Part shown: positions 1 through 8,454 of the stretch, in pieces
Numbering within the stretch: the first letter of the stretch is position 1
How the letters are laid out: every line of letters starts with the position of its first letter
NCBI RefSeq assembly: GCF_016623465.1
Contig: NZ_JAEDAJ010000004.1
Span: forward strand, 1-64,000
Direction of reading: 5' to 3'
DNA: 64,000 nt
Origin: Brachybacterium halotolerans
Lineage (GTDB): Bacteria > Actinomycetota > Actinomycetes > Actinomycetales > Dermabacteraceae
Translations under genes and position numbers: made by a program
The notes under the pieces: model-generated
The model's input: the letters and a program-made list of their open reading frames with translations, nothing else
Database searches by the model: none
Told to the model about the DNA's origin: nothing

Positions 1-316
1 CCCACCGCTGGGTCACGATGAGGAAACGATTACCACCTGATCGTTCTGCGTACTGCCGCGTCGAACGAGCAGGTGGGCGACTCGCTGCGCGCCACAGGGA
101 CGGAACCGCACCGCACGGCGTCGTCCGCACCTGTTGACCGGGCACACACCCCTCTCTACACTCGGCGTAAACGATTTCTCCCTTCCGGGAGAGCGCCGCA
201 GATGCCCGTCGGACCCGATGGAGGGACCCGACATGACGGGCATGGCGGATTCGGGCACACGGTGCAGGGACGCACCGGAAGATCGGTGCAGCGACGCACC
301 GGGAGAGAGGCATCCG
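1..316 (+). promoter_or_regulatory. Leader region of the first sugar importer with two operator-like sites and two hairpins
   Basis: No gene is supported in these 316 bases. AAACGATT occurs at 24-31 and GTAAACGATTTC at 167-178; both resemble the sites at 5512-5521, 5560-5568 and 5655-5665 and look like CpG-centred LacI-type operators. Two nearly identical 19-base units lie at 260-278 and 284-302; each can form a CGGTGC/GCACCG hairpin with a six-base loop. The second ends just before the GGGAGAGAGG ribosome site at 301-310. A long open frame runs through the region from 134, but the signal peptide of the downstream lipoprotein begins at 317. Confidence 0.5.
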
Positions 317-1675
317 ATGCGCAGAAGGACACTCCTCACCACCGCGGCCGCCGGGGCGGCGGCCGTCTCCCTCGCGGCGTGCGGCAGCGGCACGCCCGGC
401 GAGAAGGCGAAGGACTCGAGGGCGAAGAGCCGTACGAACGTCGAGTTCTGGGGCTCGGTCTTCACGACACCGGAGAACGCCTGGTACAAGAAGGTCGTCG
501 AGGACTTCAACGACGCGCAGGAGGACGTGTTCGTCAACTACCAGGTGATCCCCGCGGACGCCTGGGACCAGAAGCTCAAGGCCGCGCAGGCCGCCGGCAA
601 CGCACCGGACATGTACATCCAGGCGGGGCGTCTGGACACCGGGGCGCGCACCGGGCTCCTCCACCCCTTGGACGACCTCATCGACGCCTCCGTGTTCGAC
701 GAGGTCACCGACCAGGCCAAGGAGATCTCCCAGTACCAGGGGAAGTGGTACGGCTTCCCGCTGCTGCTCGAGCCGCAGATGACGCTGCTGTGGAACAAGG
801 AGCTCTTCGAGAAGGCTGGCCTGGACCCGGAGAAGCCGCCGACGAGCTGGGACGAGATGTACGACGCGTGCGAGAAGATCGCGCCGCTCATGAAGAACGG
901 GCAGTTCTGCGTGGGCACGGCAGCGGACCCGGGCACCTTCGGCTGGACCACGGTCGCCTCGCAGGAGCACGTCGCCGGGCACCTGCCGATCTCCGACGAC
1001 TGGTCGAAGGCCGACGCGGAGGACCCCGAGTACGAGGATCTGATCGGCTTCTACAAGACCCTGCAGGACAACAAGTGGATGCCCCGGCAGCCGCTGGGCG
1101 CGGGCAACTCCGCGCAGCCCTTCGGTGAGGCCAAGGTCGCGATGCTCTCCCAGGGCTCGTGGGCGATGTCCGAGATAGCCGCGGACTACCCGGACATGGT
1201 CGAGAAGACGGGGATGGCCCCCTGGGTCCAGAACGACGGCGACCTGGAGAAGTCCATCTCCACGATCGGAAACATGAAGTGGCTGATCGACGCGAAGGCG
1301 AAGGAGCCCGAGGCCACGGCGGCGTTCTTCAGCTGGGCGCTCGGCGGGGATCCGGAGGTCCTCAAGCCCTTCTTCGTGGACACCCAGTTCACCAAGGCGC
1401 CCGCCCGGCAGAAGGTGGCGGACGTGGTCAACGCGGACCCGAAGTCGAAGGACGCGCCGTGGTCCACGGTGGTCTTCGAGGACATCGTCCCCCACTGCGT
1501 CCCGGAGTCGCAGTACCCCGTCGACATCAACGAGGCCATGGGCGACGCGATCCAGGCGGGCATGACCGGCGAGTCCTCGGCGAAGGATGCCCTGAAGAAG
1601 GCGAACTCCGAGATCCAGAAGGTCATCGACCGCGAGGACCTCGCGAAGGTGCGCCAGGAGATGGACAAGAAGTGA
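317..1675 (+). CDS. Sugar ABC transporter substrate-binding lipoprotein
   Basis: This is an extracellular solute-binding protein that captures a carbohydrate for the two permeases that follow. The start at 317 follows a strong GGGAGAGAGG site and gives an immediate signal peptide, MRRRTLLTTAAAG, ending in a lipobox LAAC, so the product should be lipid-anchored to the membrane. The frame is open upstream to 134, but that would bury the signal sequence. The mature protein has typical family-1 binding features: NVEFWGSVFTTPEN at the start, PDMYIQAGRLD in the first lobe, and KWYGFPLLLEPQ. It is about 452 residues, a normal length. The neighbouring GH172, GH43-like and GH183 genes suggest a furanoside oligosaccharide ligand; that is inference. 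Confidence 0.9.
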   Translation: MRRRTLLTTAAAGAAAVSLAACGSGTPGEKAKDSRAKSRTNVEFWGSVFTTPENAWYKKVVEDFNDAQEDVFVNYQVIPADAWDQKLKAAQAAGNAPDMYIQAGRLDTGARTGLLHPLDDLIDASVFDEVTDQAKEISQYQGKWYGFPLLLEPQMTLLWNKELFEKAGLDPEKPPTSWDEMYDACEKIAPLMKNGQFCVGTAADPGTFGWTTVASQEHVAGHLPISDDWSKADAEDPEYEDLIGFYKTLQDNKWMPRQPLGAGNSAQPFGEAKVAMLSQGSWAMSEIAADYPDMVEKTGMAPWVQNDGDLEKSISTIGNMKWLIDAKAKEPEATAAFFSWALGGDPEVLKPFFVDTQFTKAPARQKVADVVNADPKSKDAPWSTVVFEDIVPHCVPESQYPVDINEAMGDAIQAGMTGESSAKDALKKANSEIQKVIDREDLAKVRQEMDKK

Positions 1676-2631
1676 GCGTCGCCGACGAGACGTCGGCGAC
1701 GGCTCCGCCGACTCTGCAGACCCCGCCGACCCCGCCGAGGGAGCCCCTGCGGTCCACGCCCGCGCGCAAGGACTCGCTGATGGCCTACATCATGCTGGCG
1801 CCGGTGCTGGTGCTGCTGTCGGTCTTCGTGCTGTGGCCCGCGATCCAGGCCGTCTACCTGAGCTTCTTCGACTGGAGCTTCTACACGTCGTCCCAGTTCG
1901 TGGCGTGGAAGAACTACGCGAACGTGCTCGGCGACGACAGGTTCTGGCAGGCGATCCTGCGGGGACTCGAGTTCGTGCTGATGACGGTGCCCGTCTCGCT
2001 CGTGCTCTCGTTCCTCATCGCCTCGCTCGCCGTCTCGGTCTCCCAGAAGGTGTCCACCCTCCTGAAGATCAGCATCTACATCCCCTCGGTGATCTCCGGC
2101 GTGATCGCCTCGATCACCTTCGTGATGATCTACGACTACTCCGGGGGCATCCTCAACGCGCTCATCAACATCGTGGGCCTGCCCAACCAGGCCTGGTTGG
2201 GCGACCCGCGCTGGGCGCTCGGGGCGATCGCCCTGCCCGCCGTCTGGCTGGGCCTGGGCATCTCGACGCTGATCATGATCGCTGCCCTGCTCGACGTCCC
2301 GCAGAGCTTCTACGAGGCGGCGGAGCTCGAGGGCGCCTCGTGGTGGCAGCGCACCCGGTACATCACGCTCCCGCAGATCAAGAACGTGCTGCTGTTCCTG
2401 CTGGTCACGGGATTCGTGGGCTCGATCCAGCAGTACGAGCTGCCCCTGGTGATGACGGCGGGCGGACCGCAGCACGCCACCGAGCTGCCGAACCTCTTCA
2501 TCTTCAACCACTTCCGGCAGGACACGTACGTCGGCTACTCGATCGCGGCGGCGCTGCTGCTGTTCGTGGTGCTCGGGTCGATCTCCTCGATCATCTTCCG
2601 GATCGTCAACTCCGAGAAGCTGGTGGACTGA
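1672..2631 (+). CDS. Sugar ABC transporter permease, MalF/UgpA type
   Basis: This inner-membrane subunit pairs with the next permease to form the import channel. The chosen start is the GTG overlapping the previous stop as GTGA. A Thr/Pro-rich cytoplasmic stretch of about 30 residues precedes the first membrane segment (MAYIMLAPVLVLLSVFVLW), and an internal ATG at 1780 is the alternative start. About six hydrophobic segments are visible. The cytoplasmic EAA loop, EAAELEGASWWQRTRYITLP, is near residue 218 and would contact the ATPase. No ATPase gene is present nearby, so a shared MsmK/UgpC-type ATPase encoded elsewhere is likely. It is in an operon with its binding protein and partner permease. 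Confidence 0.9.
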   Translation: MSVADETSATAPPTLQTPPTPPREPLRSTPARKDSLMAYIMLAPVLVLLSVFVLWPAIQAVYLSFFDWSFYTSSQFVAWKNYANVLGDDRFWQAILRGLEFVLMTVPVSLVLSFLIASLAVSVSQKVSTLLKISIYIPSVISGVIASITFVMIYDYSGGILNALINIVGLPNQAWLGDPRWALGAIALPAVWLGLGISTLIMIAALLDVPQSFYEAAELEGASWWQRTRYITLPQIKNVLLFLLVTGFVGSIQQYELPLVMTAGGPQHATELPNLFIFNHFRQDTYVGYSIAAALLLFVVLGSISSIIFRIVNSEKLVD

Positions 2632-2632
2632 C

Positions 2633-3535
2633 ATGGCGATCGCACCGACCATCCCCGCCATCGAGCCCGCCGCCGAGACGCAGATCCCCGCGCGCAGGCA
2701 CCACCGGAGGCTCACCCCCGCCCGCGCCGCGGCCCTCGTCCTGAAGTTCGTCGCGGGCGCGATCATCGTCGGCCTCGCCCTGTTCCCGCTGGCGTGGATG
2801 GTGATCTCCGGGTTCAAGCTGCGCACCGAGGTGGTGCGCACGCCCTTCCAGTTCTTCCCGGACGTCTGGGAGGTGCAGAACTACGTCCAGATCCTCAGCG
2901 ACCCGTCGTTCGTGCGCACGCTGGCGATCACGGGGCTCGGCGCCGTCATCTTCACGACCGGCTCCATCCTCATCAACTCCATGGCCGCCTACGCGTTCGC
3001 GCGGCTGGAGTTCGTGGGCAAGCGGATCGTGTGGCCGCTGGTGCTGATGACCATGTTCATCCCCGGCATGACGATCCTGCTCACGAGCTTCATCGTGGTC
3101 ACGAAGCTGTACATGCTCGACACCCTCGCGGTGCTGATCCTGCCGGGGCTGGCCTCGGCGGGGCACGTGTTCTTCGTGCGGCAGTTCTACCTGAACATCC
3201 CCTCGAGCCTCGAGGAGGCGGCGCGCGTGGACGGCTGCGGGCGCTGGGGCGTGTACTTCCGCGTGTTCCTGCCGCTGTCCAAGGCGCCGTTCGTGGTGGT
3301 GGGCATCGGCTCGTTCATGGCCTACTGGAACAGCTTCGTCTGGCCGGTCCTCACCATCACGAACCCCGATCTGTTCCAGGTCCAGCAGTATCTCGCGAAC
3401 TTCCGCGGGGAGCGCTCGAGCGAGCTCGGCCTGCTCATCGCCGGCTCCGCGCTCGCGGCGGCGCCGATCATCATCCTGTTCCTGATCTTCCAGCGCCAGA
3501 TCATCGCGAACATCAAGATGGCCGGACTGAAGTGA
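2633..3535 (+). CDS. Sugar ABC transporter permease, MalG/UgpE type
   Basis: This is the second channel subunit of the importer, 300 residues with about six membrane segments. It starts one base after the upstream stop. The EAA loop is present as EEAARVDGCGRWGVYFRVFL, followed by the usual PLSK. The N-terminal tail is Ala/Arg/Pro-rich before the first hydrophobic segment around residues 33-53. The 3' end overlaps the end of the convergent GH43-like gene by 23 bases, so no terminator separates the two. The substrate is not visible from the sequence; the enzyme neighbours point to oligosaccharides from arabinan or galactan. Confidence 0.9.
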   Translation: MAIAPTIPAIEPAAETQIPARRHHRRLTPARAAALVLKFVAGAIIVGLALFPLAWMVISGFKLRTEVVRTPFQFFPDVWEVQNYVQILSDPSFVRTLAITGLGAVIFTTGSILINSMAAYAFARLEFVGKRIVWPLVLMTMFIPGMTILLTSFIVVTKLYMLDTLAVLILPGLASAGHVFFVRQFYLNIPSSLEEAARVDGCGRWGVYFRVFLPLSKAPFVVVGIGSFMAYWNSFVWPVLTITNPDLFQVQQYLANFRGERSSELGLLIAGSALAAAPIIILFLIFQRQIIANIKMAGLK

Positions 3536-4538
3536 TCTCCAGCGGGCGGATGCTGAGCCCGCCCCTCCCCCAGCCTCCGCCGGTGACCCACAGCCGCGAG
3601 GGGTCCTCGGGGTCGACGACGATCTCCGCGCAGTGCTCGTCGAGGTCGACGTCGATGGCGCCCGCGTCCTCGAAGCGCTCGGGATCGCGCGAGAAGTACG
3701 CGAGGGTCCGGTCGTACTGACCTGATTCGCAGACAAACAGGACCCAGCCGAGCGGAGCGTCGGCCGAGGCCGACCCGATCGCCCCGTCGGCCCCGCGGGC
3801 CTCGTCGACCCCGTCGCTGCCGACGATCCCGACCGAGCCGTCGGGAAGCACGGGCACCACGAAGGGGGACTCGGTGGGGCCGCCGACGGTCCCGCTCTGC
3901 GCGGACCTGTAGGCCACGCACGGCGCGGACCAGGTGACGAGGTCCCTGCTCTCGCGCACGGAGACCTCGTGGAAGCCGCCGTCCGGCCGCGAGGTGCGCG
4001 TGCAGTACATGAGCCAGCGCCCGCCCTCGCGCAGCACCATCGGGTCGCGGGCGTCGAAGCCGTCCTCGCAGAGCGGACCGCCCGCGTGGTGCTCCCAGGT
4101 GAACAGGTCGGTGCTGGTGGCGAGCTCGATCCGGTAGCGCGTGTGGTCGACCGTCCCGCCGCAGTAGAACATCCAGAAGCGGCCGTCGTGGCGGATCACG
4201 TGCGGCGCCCAGACGTGGGTCTCCCCCAGGTCCGTGCGGGCGTGCATCACGGGATCGTGGATGCTCCATTCCGGTGCCTCGAGCGAGGGCGTCGAGGCGT
4301 GGAGGAAGAACGTCTCGTCCAGCGGGGCGGCGGGCTCGGGGTGCCAGATGCCGAAGACGTGCCAGCTGCCGCGTGCGTCGCGCACGAGCGTGTGGTCGTT
4401 GATGTACCAGGGCGTGCCCGGCGTCGGGGAGGCGTCGAGCAGATGGCGCTTGCGGCAGGGGCGCAGGCAGACGGGCGGGGCGTCGGCCGGGCCCTCGTGC
4501 GGGGCACGGGTCCCCTCGGTCCGGGGCTCAGGTGACAT
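3513..4538 (-). CDS. Five-bladed propeller glycoside hydrolase, GH43/GH32-like
   Basis: The 341-residue protein has the layout of clan GH-F/GH-J furanosidases: an early Asp in YINDHTLVRD (likely catalytic base), a mid-protein Asp in FDARDPMVL (transition-state stabiliser) and a Glu in GGPTESPFVV (likely proton donor). No signal peptide is present, so it should act in the cytoplasm on imported oligosaccharides. It is translationally linked to the upstream GH172 gene (11-base overlap). GH43 members include arabinofuranosidases and galactofuranosidases, and both would fit an arabinogalactan locus. The exact family and bond are not settled by reading; a GH32/GH68-like or GH130-like propeller remains possible. 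Confidence 0.72.
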   Translation of the reverse strand: MSPEPRTEGTRAPHEGPADAPPVCLRPCRKRHLLDASPTPGTPWYINDHTLVRDARGSWHVFGIWHPEPAAPLDETFFLHASTPSLEAPEWSIHDPVMHARTDLGETHVWAPHVIRHDGRFWMFYCGGTVDHTRYRIELATSTDLFTWEHHAGGPLCEDGFDARDPMVLREGGRWLMYCTRTSRPDGGFHEVSVRESRDLVTWSAPCVAYRSAQSGTVGGPTESPFVVPVLPDGSVGIVGSDGVDEARGADGAIGSASADAPLGWVLFVCESGQYDRTLAYFSRDPERFEDAGAIDVDLDEHCAEIVVDPEDPSRLWVTGGGWGRGGLSIRPLEITSVRPS

Positions 4539-5451
4539 CCATCCCGTCCCAGGTGGGCGCCTGCCGGTGCGGATCCTCGACGAAGGGCGCGTGCGGCTCC
4601 GTCTGGTACCAGAAGGCGGTGGTCGCCACGTCCTCGCGCAGCGGGCGGTAGCGGACCCTCCCGTCGACCGGCCGGGCGAAGCCGAGGGCCTGCACGGTGA
4701 CGCGGATCCGCTCGCGGAAGCGGATCGGATCCGGCACGTGCCAGCGGTAGAGGCCGAAGCGGGTGAGGGAGTCGCCGAAGCCGTCGGGCCGGATCACCTG
4801 CGGCATCCCGAGGTACGGCGTCGAGTACTCGGCGTAGGCGCCGGCGGGGTGCTCGAAGGCCCAGGCGCCGCCCACGTAGTCCTCGGTGCCGGTGCCGCAG
4901 ATCGTCGGGAAGATGCTCGGCGCCTCGAGGCCCTCGCCGCCCTCGACCGGTTCGGTGGAGAGGTTCTCGATCTCCATGCGCGCCCGGCGCGAGAACGGCA
5001 TCGGCCAGTAGCAGTTCAGCCCGCCGGCGGGGGCGACGGTCACCATCTGCGAGGTCACGGGCGCGAACCGGGCCCATCCCTGGCAGAAGAAGTCGCCGAG
5101 CGGCACCTCGATCGACGGCTCGGCCTCGTCGTCCCAGAACACGCGCAGCACGAGGGAGCGCAGGTGCTCGGGCAGCACGGTGATCCACATGTGCTGGATG
5201 ATCCCGGGCCCCTCGACGTCCACGAAGGTGCGCGTGCTGCGCCCGGGCAGGTCGATGCACGGAGACTTCTTCCAGCCCAGGGGCAGCTCGCGGGACGCCC
5301 AGGCGGTCTCGTGCTCGCCGTGCTCGGCGCGCCCGCCCTGCCCGGGCGCGCCGGTGGGGTTCTCGGCGCTGATCGAGAACGTGCGCGCGTCGGAGAGCAC
5401 CGTGAGATCGGGGGCCGACGGACCAGGGGGCGGCGGTGGGGTCGTGTGCAT
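4528..5451 (-). CDS. GH172 (DUF2961) family glycoside hydrolase, putative D-arabinofuranosidase
   Basis: The 307-residue protein carries hallmarks of DUF2961: TFVDVEGPGIIQHMW, CYWPMPF near residue 148, and GTGTEDYVGGAW with Glu190. Family GH172 includes alpha-D-fructofuranosidases and exo-acting D-arabinofuranosidases that attack mycobacterial arabinogalactan and lipoarabinomannan. Glu residues in the MEIEN and GTGTEDY motifs are the best candidates for catalysis; that assignment is inference. There is no signal peptide; the N-terminus is Pro-rich, then enters the jelly-roll domain. GH172 enzymes act as oligomers. The gene heads a two-gene unit with the GH43-like gene, divergent from the exported GH183 gene. 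Its length is near the short end for the family. Confidence 0.82.
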   Translation of the reverse strand: MHTTPPPPPGPSAPDLTVLSDARTFSISAENPTGAPGQGGRAEHGEHETAWASRELPLGWKKSPCIDLPGRSTRTFVDVEGPGIIQHMWITVLPEHLRSLVLRVFWDDEAEPSIEVPLGDFFCQGWARFAPVTSQMVTVAPAGGLNCYWPMPFSRRARMEIENLSTEPVEGGEGLEAPSIFPTICGTGTEDYVGGAWAFEHPAGAYAEYSTPYLGMPQVIRPDGFGDSLTRFGLYRWHVPDPIRFRERIRVTVQALGFARPVDGRVRYRPLREDVATTAFWYQTEPHAPFVEDPHRQAPTWDGMDVT

Positions 5452-5737
5452 CGGCAGCCCGTTCTCCGCAGGCGCGCGCTCCGACGCTGGAGACGTGGGC
5501 CCGTGGGTCGCTAAACGTTTTCGCGGATTCCGGCCACTCTAGAGCGGCCCGCGGGGGAAGTAAACGTCGGACGGGCGGGCCGACGCACGCCGCTCGTGCT
5601 CCACGGCGCGCGTGCGGGGTGCCGAGGCGCGCCGACACCCGACTCCACGAGCGAGTAAACGATTGCCGGGACGTGCCGCCGTCGGTACAGTGCGGTGCGC
5701 ATGCGACGGCGCATGCCCACCGACGAAGGGGTCCACC
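5452..5737. promoter_or_regulatory. Divergent control region between GH172 and GH183 genes with three operator-like sites
   Basis: These 286 bases separate two divergent genes. Three AAACG-centred sites are visible: TAAACGTTTT at 5512-5521 (AAACGTTT is a perfect palindrome), GTAAACGTC at 5560-5568, and GTAAACGATTGCC at 5655-5667. The same motif recurs upstream of the importer at 24-34 and 167-178. A central CpG with A/T-rich flanks is typical of LacI-family operators. A LacI gene lies at 8455-9489, but nothing in the sequence proves it is the cognate regulator. Confidence 0.55.
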
Positions 5738-6925
5738 GTGCACCACGCACCCGAGAACCGGAACTCTCCCGACGACGCCTCGATCCTCCGCTCCTCCGTG
5801 CTGCGCGGCGGGGCCTTCGCGATCGGCGCCGGAACCCTCGGCGCGGCGGCGCTCGCGCAGACGGCCAGCGCGCCCGCGGCCGACGCCGCCCCCAGGCCGC
5901 GTCCGAACCCGTCGTACCGTCGCCCGCGCGTGACCCGCACGGCGACCCTCACCGGCCCCGGCCTCACCACCGAGTACGGCTTCGAGGCGACCGACCTGGG
6001 CGTCCCCTGCCGCACACCCGACGGCCGCCTCCTCGTGGTCTTCGGCGACACCTTCGAGGGCCCGAAGGTGGGGTCGGGCCGCTGGACCTCCCCCGTCGCC
6101 CTGTATGCCAAGGACCGGCGCCGGCCGGCCGCGGGCGGTCTGCAGTGGACCGGCGCCGTGGGCGGGGCGCGCGCCGAGCAGCTCATCGACTACGACCACG
6201 GCGGCGAGATCAGCACGTACCTGCCCGGGGACGTGATCACCCTGGGCGACACCATGCACCTGTGGGTGCAGGCCAACGCCGGTTTCGGCAACGTGGTGCG
6301 CACGGAGATCTGGTCCTCGAAGGACTCCGGGGAGACCTGGGAGCGCGGCGCGGAGATGTTCCCCGGCGACCACCTGGGCGGGCTCTCCCAGCAGGCGACC
6401 TGGTGCAAGGACCCGGCGAGCGACTGGGTGTACCTGCTGACCACGGGCTTCCAGCGCGACAAGGGCGCGATCCTGCAGCGGGTGAAGGACTCGAAGATCC
6501 TCGACGCCTCGGCCTACGAGACCTTCGGGCCGACCGACGAGGGGAAGACGATCTGGGAGTGGGGCGCGGACCCGGAGCCGGTGGTCGGCGGCTCCGTGGG
6601 CGAGATGTGCCTGCGCACGGTCGAGGACCGCTTCGTGCTCACCTTCTTCAACGCGGGTCTCTACCGGATGGACCTGCTCGCCGCGACGTCCGTGACCGGT
6701 CTGCGCGAGGGCGCGTTCTCCGAGACGCTGCTGTGGGGCTGCGATTGGGGGCATGAGGACGACGAGCGCGTGGCGCAGCTCTACGGCGGGTACATAGTGC
6801 CCGGCTCGACCCTCGACGATCTCCACCTCACCGTCTCCCAGTGGCACACAGGACCGGACTGGCCGTACCACGTGCAGCAGTTCCGGGTGCAGGGCCTCGC
6901 CAAGGGGATCCGCGCGGAGAGCTGA
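5738..6925 (+). CDS. GH183 (DUF4185) family protein, putative secreted endo-D-arabinanase
   Basis: The 395-residue product starts at a GTG preceded by GAAGGGG and has an export signal (SVLRGGAFAIGAGTLGAAAL, then an Ala-rich cleavage zone near residue 48). The body matches DUF4185: EATDLGVPCRTPDGRLLVVF, GDTFEGP, a GGEIS/ITLGDTMHLW blade, WSSKDSGETWE, LSQQATW and YGGYIVPGSTLDDLHL near the end. DUF4185 was reclassified as GH183 after members were shown to be endo-acting D-arabinofuranases on mycobacterial arabinan. Exported endo-hydrolysis here, with cytoplasmic GH172 and GH43-like partners, gives a coherent degradation scheme. The catalytic residues are not assigned from this reading. The alternative is an unrelated propeller of the same fold. 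Confidence 0.82.
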   Translation: MHHAPENRNSPDDASILRSSVLRGGAFAIGAGTLGAAALAQTASAPAADAAPRPRPNPSYRRPRVTRTATLTGPGLTTEYGFEATDLGVPCRTPDGRLLVVFGDTFEGPKVGSGRWTSPVALYAKDRRRPAAGGLQWTGAVGGARAEQLIDYDHGGEISTYLPGDVITLGDTMHLWVQANAGFGNVVRTEIWSSKDSGETWERGAEMFPGDHLGGLSQQATWCKDPASDWVYLLTTGFQRDKGAILQRVKDSKILDASAYETFGPTDEGKTIWEWGADPEPVVGGSVGEMCLRTVEDRFVLTFFNAGLYRMDLLAATSVTGLREGAFSETLLWGCDWGHEDDERVAQLYGGYIVPGSTLDDLHLTVSQWHTGPDWPYHVQQFRVQGLAKGIRAES

Positions 6926-6981
6926 GCACGGGCCGATCGAGTCTGCAACGTCCCGCACACCGGCTCCGGGCTGCGTGTCGC

Positions 6982-7008
6982 GGGGGCGCCCTGCCGCGCG
7001 GGCGCCCC
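6982..7008. terminator. Hairpin between convergent genes
   Basis: GGGGCGCCC at 6983-6991 pairs with GGGCGCCCC at 7000-7008 around an eight-base loop. It lies between the ends of the GH183 gene (+) and the S33 peptidase gene (-) and could stop transcription from both sides. There is no T tract, as is common in high-GC actinobacteria. Confidence 0.6.
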
Positions 7009-7015
7009 GCCGGCA

Positions 7016-8389
7016 TCACGCCACGCGCGTGCCCTGCACGATCCCGATCAGGTGGTCGAGCACGCCCTCGCCGCCCGCCCGCAGGCCGTTGTGCTGGTAC
7101 TCGCTGGTGACCCAGCAGGTCGCGTCCGGCAGCAGATCGGCCGTGGCGAGGGAGAACTCCCGCGGGACGTAGGCGTCGTCGTAGTAGACGGCCGCGGCGA
7201 CGGGCACGTCGGCCGCGCGCAGCGCCTCGGGGTCGTAGAGCGCGGGCCACTCGCGCGCGGCCAGCAGGTCGGCGGCCTGCGCCCAGGGGGCGAGCTCGGG
7301 GTCCTCGCTGATCGCCTCGCGGTGCATGTGCTCGCCCGCGAGCAGGGTCGGGTCCTCCCGCACCGCCTCGGGCATGGTGCGCTCGGCCGCCCAGTCCATG
7401 GCCACGCCGTCGGCCCAGCAGGACTCGTGGAGCACCGCGTAGATCGGGTTGCGGCCGCCGAACGGGAGCGCGGCGGCGAGGTCGTGGCGCAGGACGGGGC
7501 TGTCGGGCTCGTTCTCGAGCAGGAAGTGCAGCTTCTCGGAGCCGCCCGAGGCGCCCAGCAGGTGGCCGAGGCGCCGCAGCCGCTCCACGCCCATCAGCTC
7601 GCCGTCGCCGAGGACGAGCCGGCCTGCCGCGGCCAGCTCGGCGAGGCGGCGCATGCGGTCGCGGTCGCCCGGGTAGCGTGCGTAGTGGGCCTCGCTGCGG
7701 CGGATCATGCCCTGCCAGGTGGTCTCGTAGACCACGTCCAGATCGGGGCCGATCTTGGGCAGGCCCCCGGTGAACATCGCCGCATCCAGCGATGACGCGT
7801 ACGCACTGAGGTAGCGCAGGGCCGTGAAGCCGCCGAAGGACTGGCCCAGCAGGCTCCACGTGCGGGCACCGAGGGCCTCGCGGACCAGCTCCGCGTCCTC
7901 GACGATCGCGTCGGCCCGGAAGTGGGAGAGGTAGTCGGCCTGCTGGGTGGGGCTCGCCTCGCGCAGGGTCACGGGGGCGGAGTGATCCGCTCCCGGGGGC
8001 GCGACGACGTCGATCGCGCCTTCCGGCAGCGCGGTGTCGAGGCCGACGGGGGTCGAGCGACCGGTGCCGCGCTGGTCGAGCATGACGACGCGATAGTCCT
8101 GGAGCGCGCGGGAGAGCCACGGCGGGTTGGCCGGACACGCGCTGGGGCGCGGCGCCTCGGAACCGGGGCCTCCCTGCAGGTAGACGAGCAGGGGGCGGTC
8201 CTCGCCGCCGGGAGCGGTGGCGACGCGCGCGAAGACCTCGATGCGCGGACCCGACGGGTCCGCGTGGTCCAGGGGCGCGCTCACGCGCACGTCGGTGAGC
8301 GCGAGCCCCGGCAGGGACCACGTGCTGAGGGAGGCGGAGGGCTGGGAGGCGACGGCCGACGACGTCGTGGAGCCGGAGGTGGTGGGCAT
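7016..8389 (-). CDS. Alpha/beta-hydrolase, proline iminopeptidase-like (S33)
   Basis: The 457-residue alpha/beta hydrolase has an oxyanion-hole motif LQGGPGSE (residues 71-78), MLDQRGTGRS (residues 103-112) and the nucleophile elbow GQSFGG with Ser184. The layout, with a long helical cap between strand 6 and the catalytic Asp/His region, matches prolyl aminopeptidases, which release N-terminal proline from peptides. No signal peptide is seen, so it is probably cytoplasmic. The start is an ATG with only a weak ribosome site; longer frames upstream run into the LacI gene and are rejected. It lies 65 bases downstream of the LacI gene and may be co-transcribed with it. Confidence 0.82.
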   Translation of the reverse strand: MPTTSGSTTSSAVASQPSASLSTWSLPGLALTDVRVSAPLDHADPSGPRIEVFARVATAPGGEDRPLLVYLQGGPGSEAPRPSACPANPPWLSRALQDYRVVMLDQRGTGRSTPVGLDTALPEGAIDVVAPPGADHSAPVTLREASPTQQADYLSHFRADAIVEDAELVREALGARTWSLLGQSFGGFTALRYLSAYASSLDAAMFTGGLPKIGPDLDVVYETTWQGMIRRSEAHYARYPGDRDRMRRLAELAAAGRLVLGDGELMGVERLRRLGHLLGASGGSEKLHFLLENEPDSPVLRHDLAAALPFGGRNPIYAVLHESCWADGVAMDWAAERTMPEAVREDPTLLAGEHMHREAISEDPELAPWAQAADLLAAREWPALYDPEALRAADVPVAAAVYYDDAYVPREFSLATADLLPDATCWVTSEYQHNGLRAGGEGVLDHLIGIVQGTRVA

Positions 8390-8454
8390 GGCATCCAGCG
8401 TAGAGGCCGCAGGAGCGGCCGACGGGCGCGCGTCGAGCAGCCCCGCCCCGGGAC

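Noticed and set aside
134..316. A 61-residue N-terminal extension of the first binding protein
   Set aside because: It would bury the signal peptide and crosses operator and hairpin elements; 317 has a strong ribosome site.
1..537. A minus-strand gene at 13-537
   Set aside because: It is antisense to the start of the binding-protein gene, lacks motifs and has a Ser/Arg-rich shadow composition.
4247..6958. A 903-codon open frame antisense to the GH183 gene and running through GH172/GH43
   Set aside because: Its product is Arg/Ala/Gly-rich low-complexity sequence without domains; it is a GC-skew shadow of well-supported genes.
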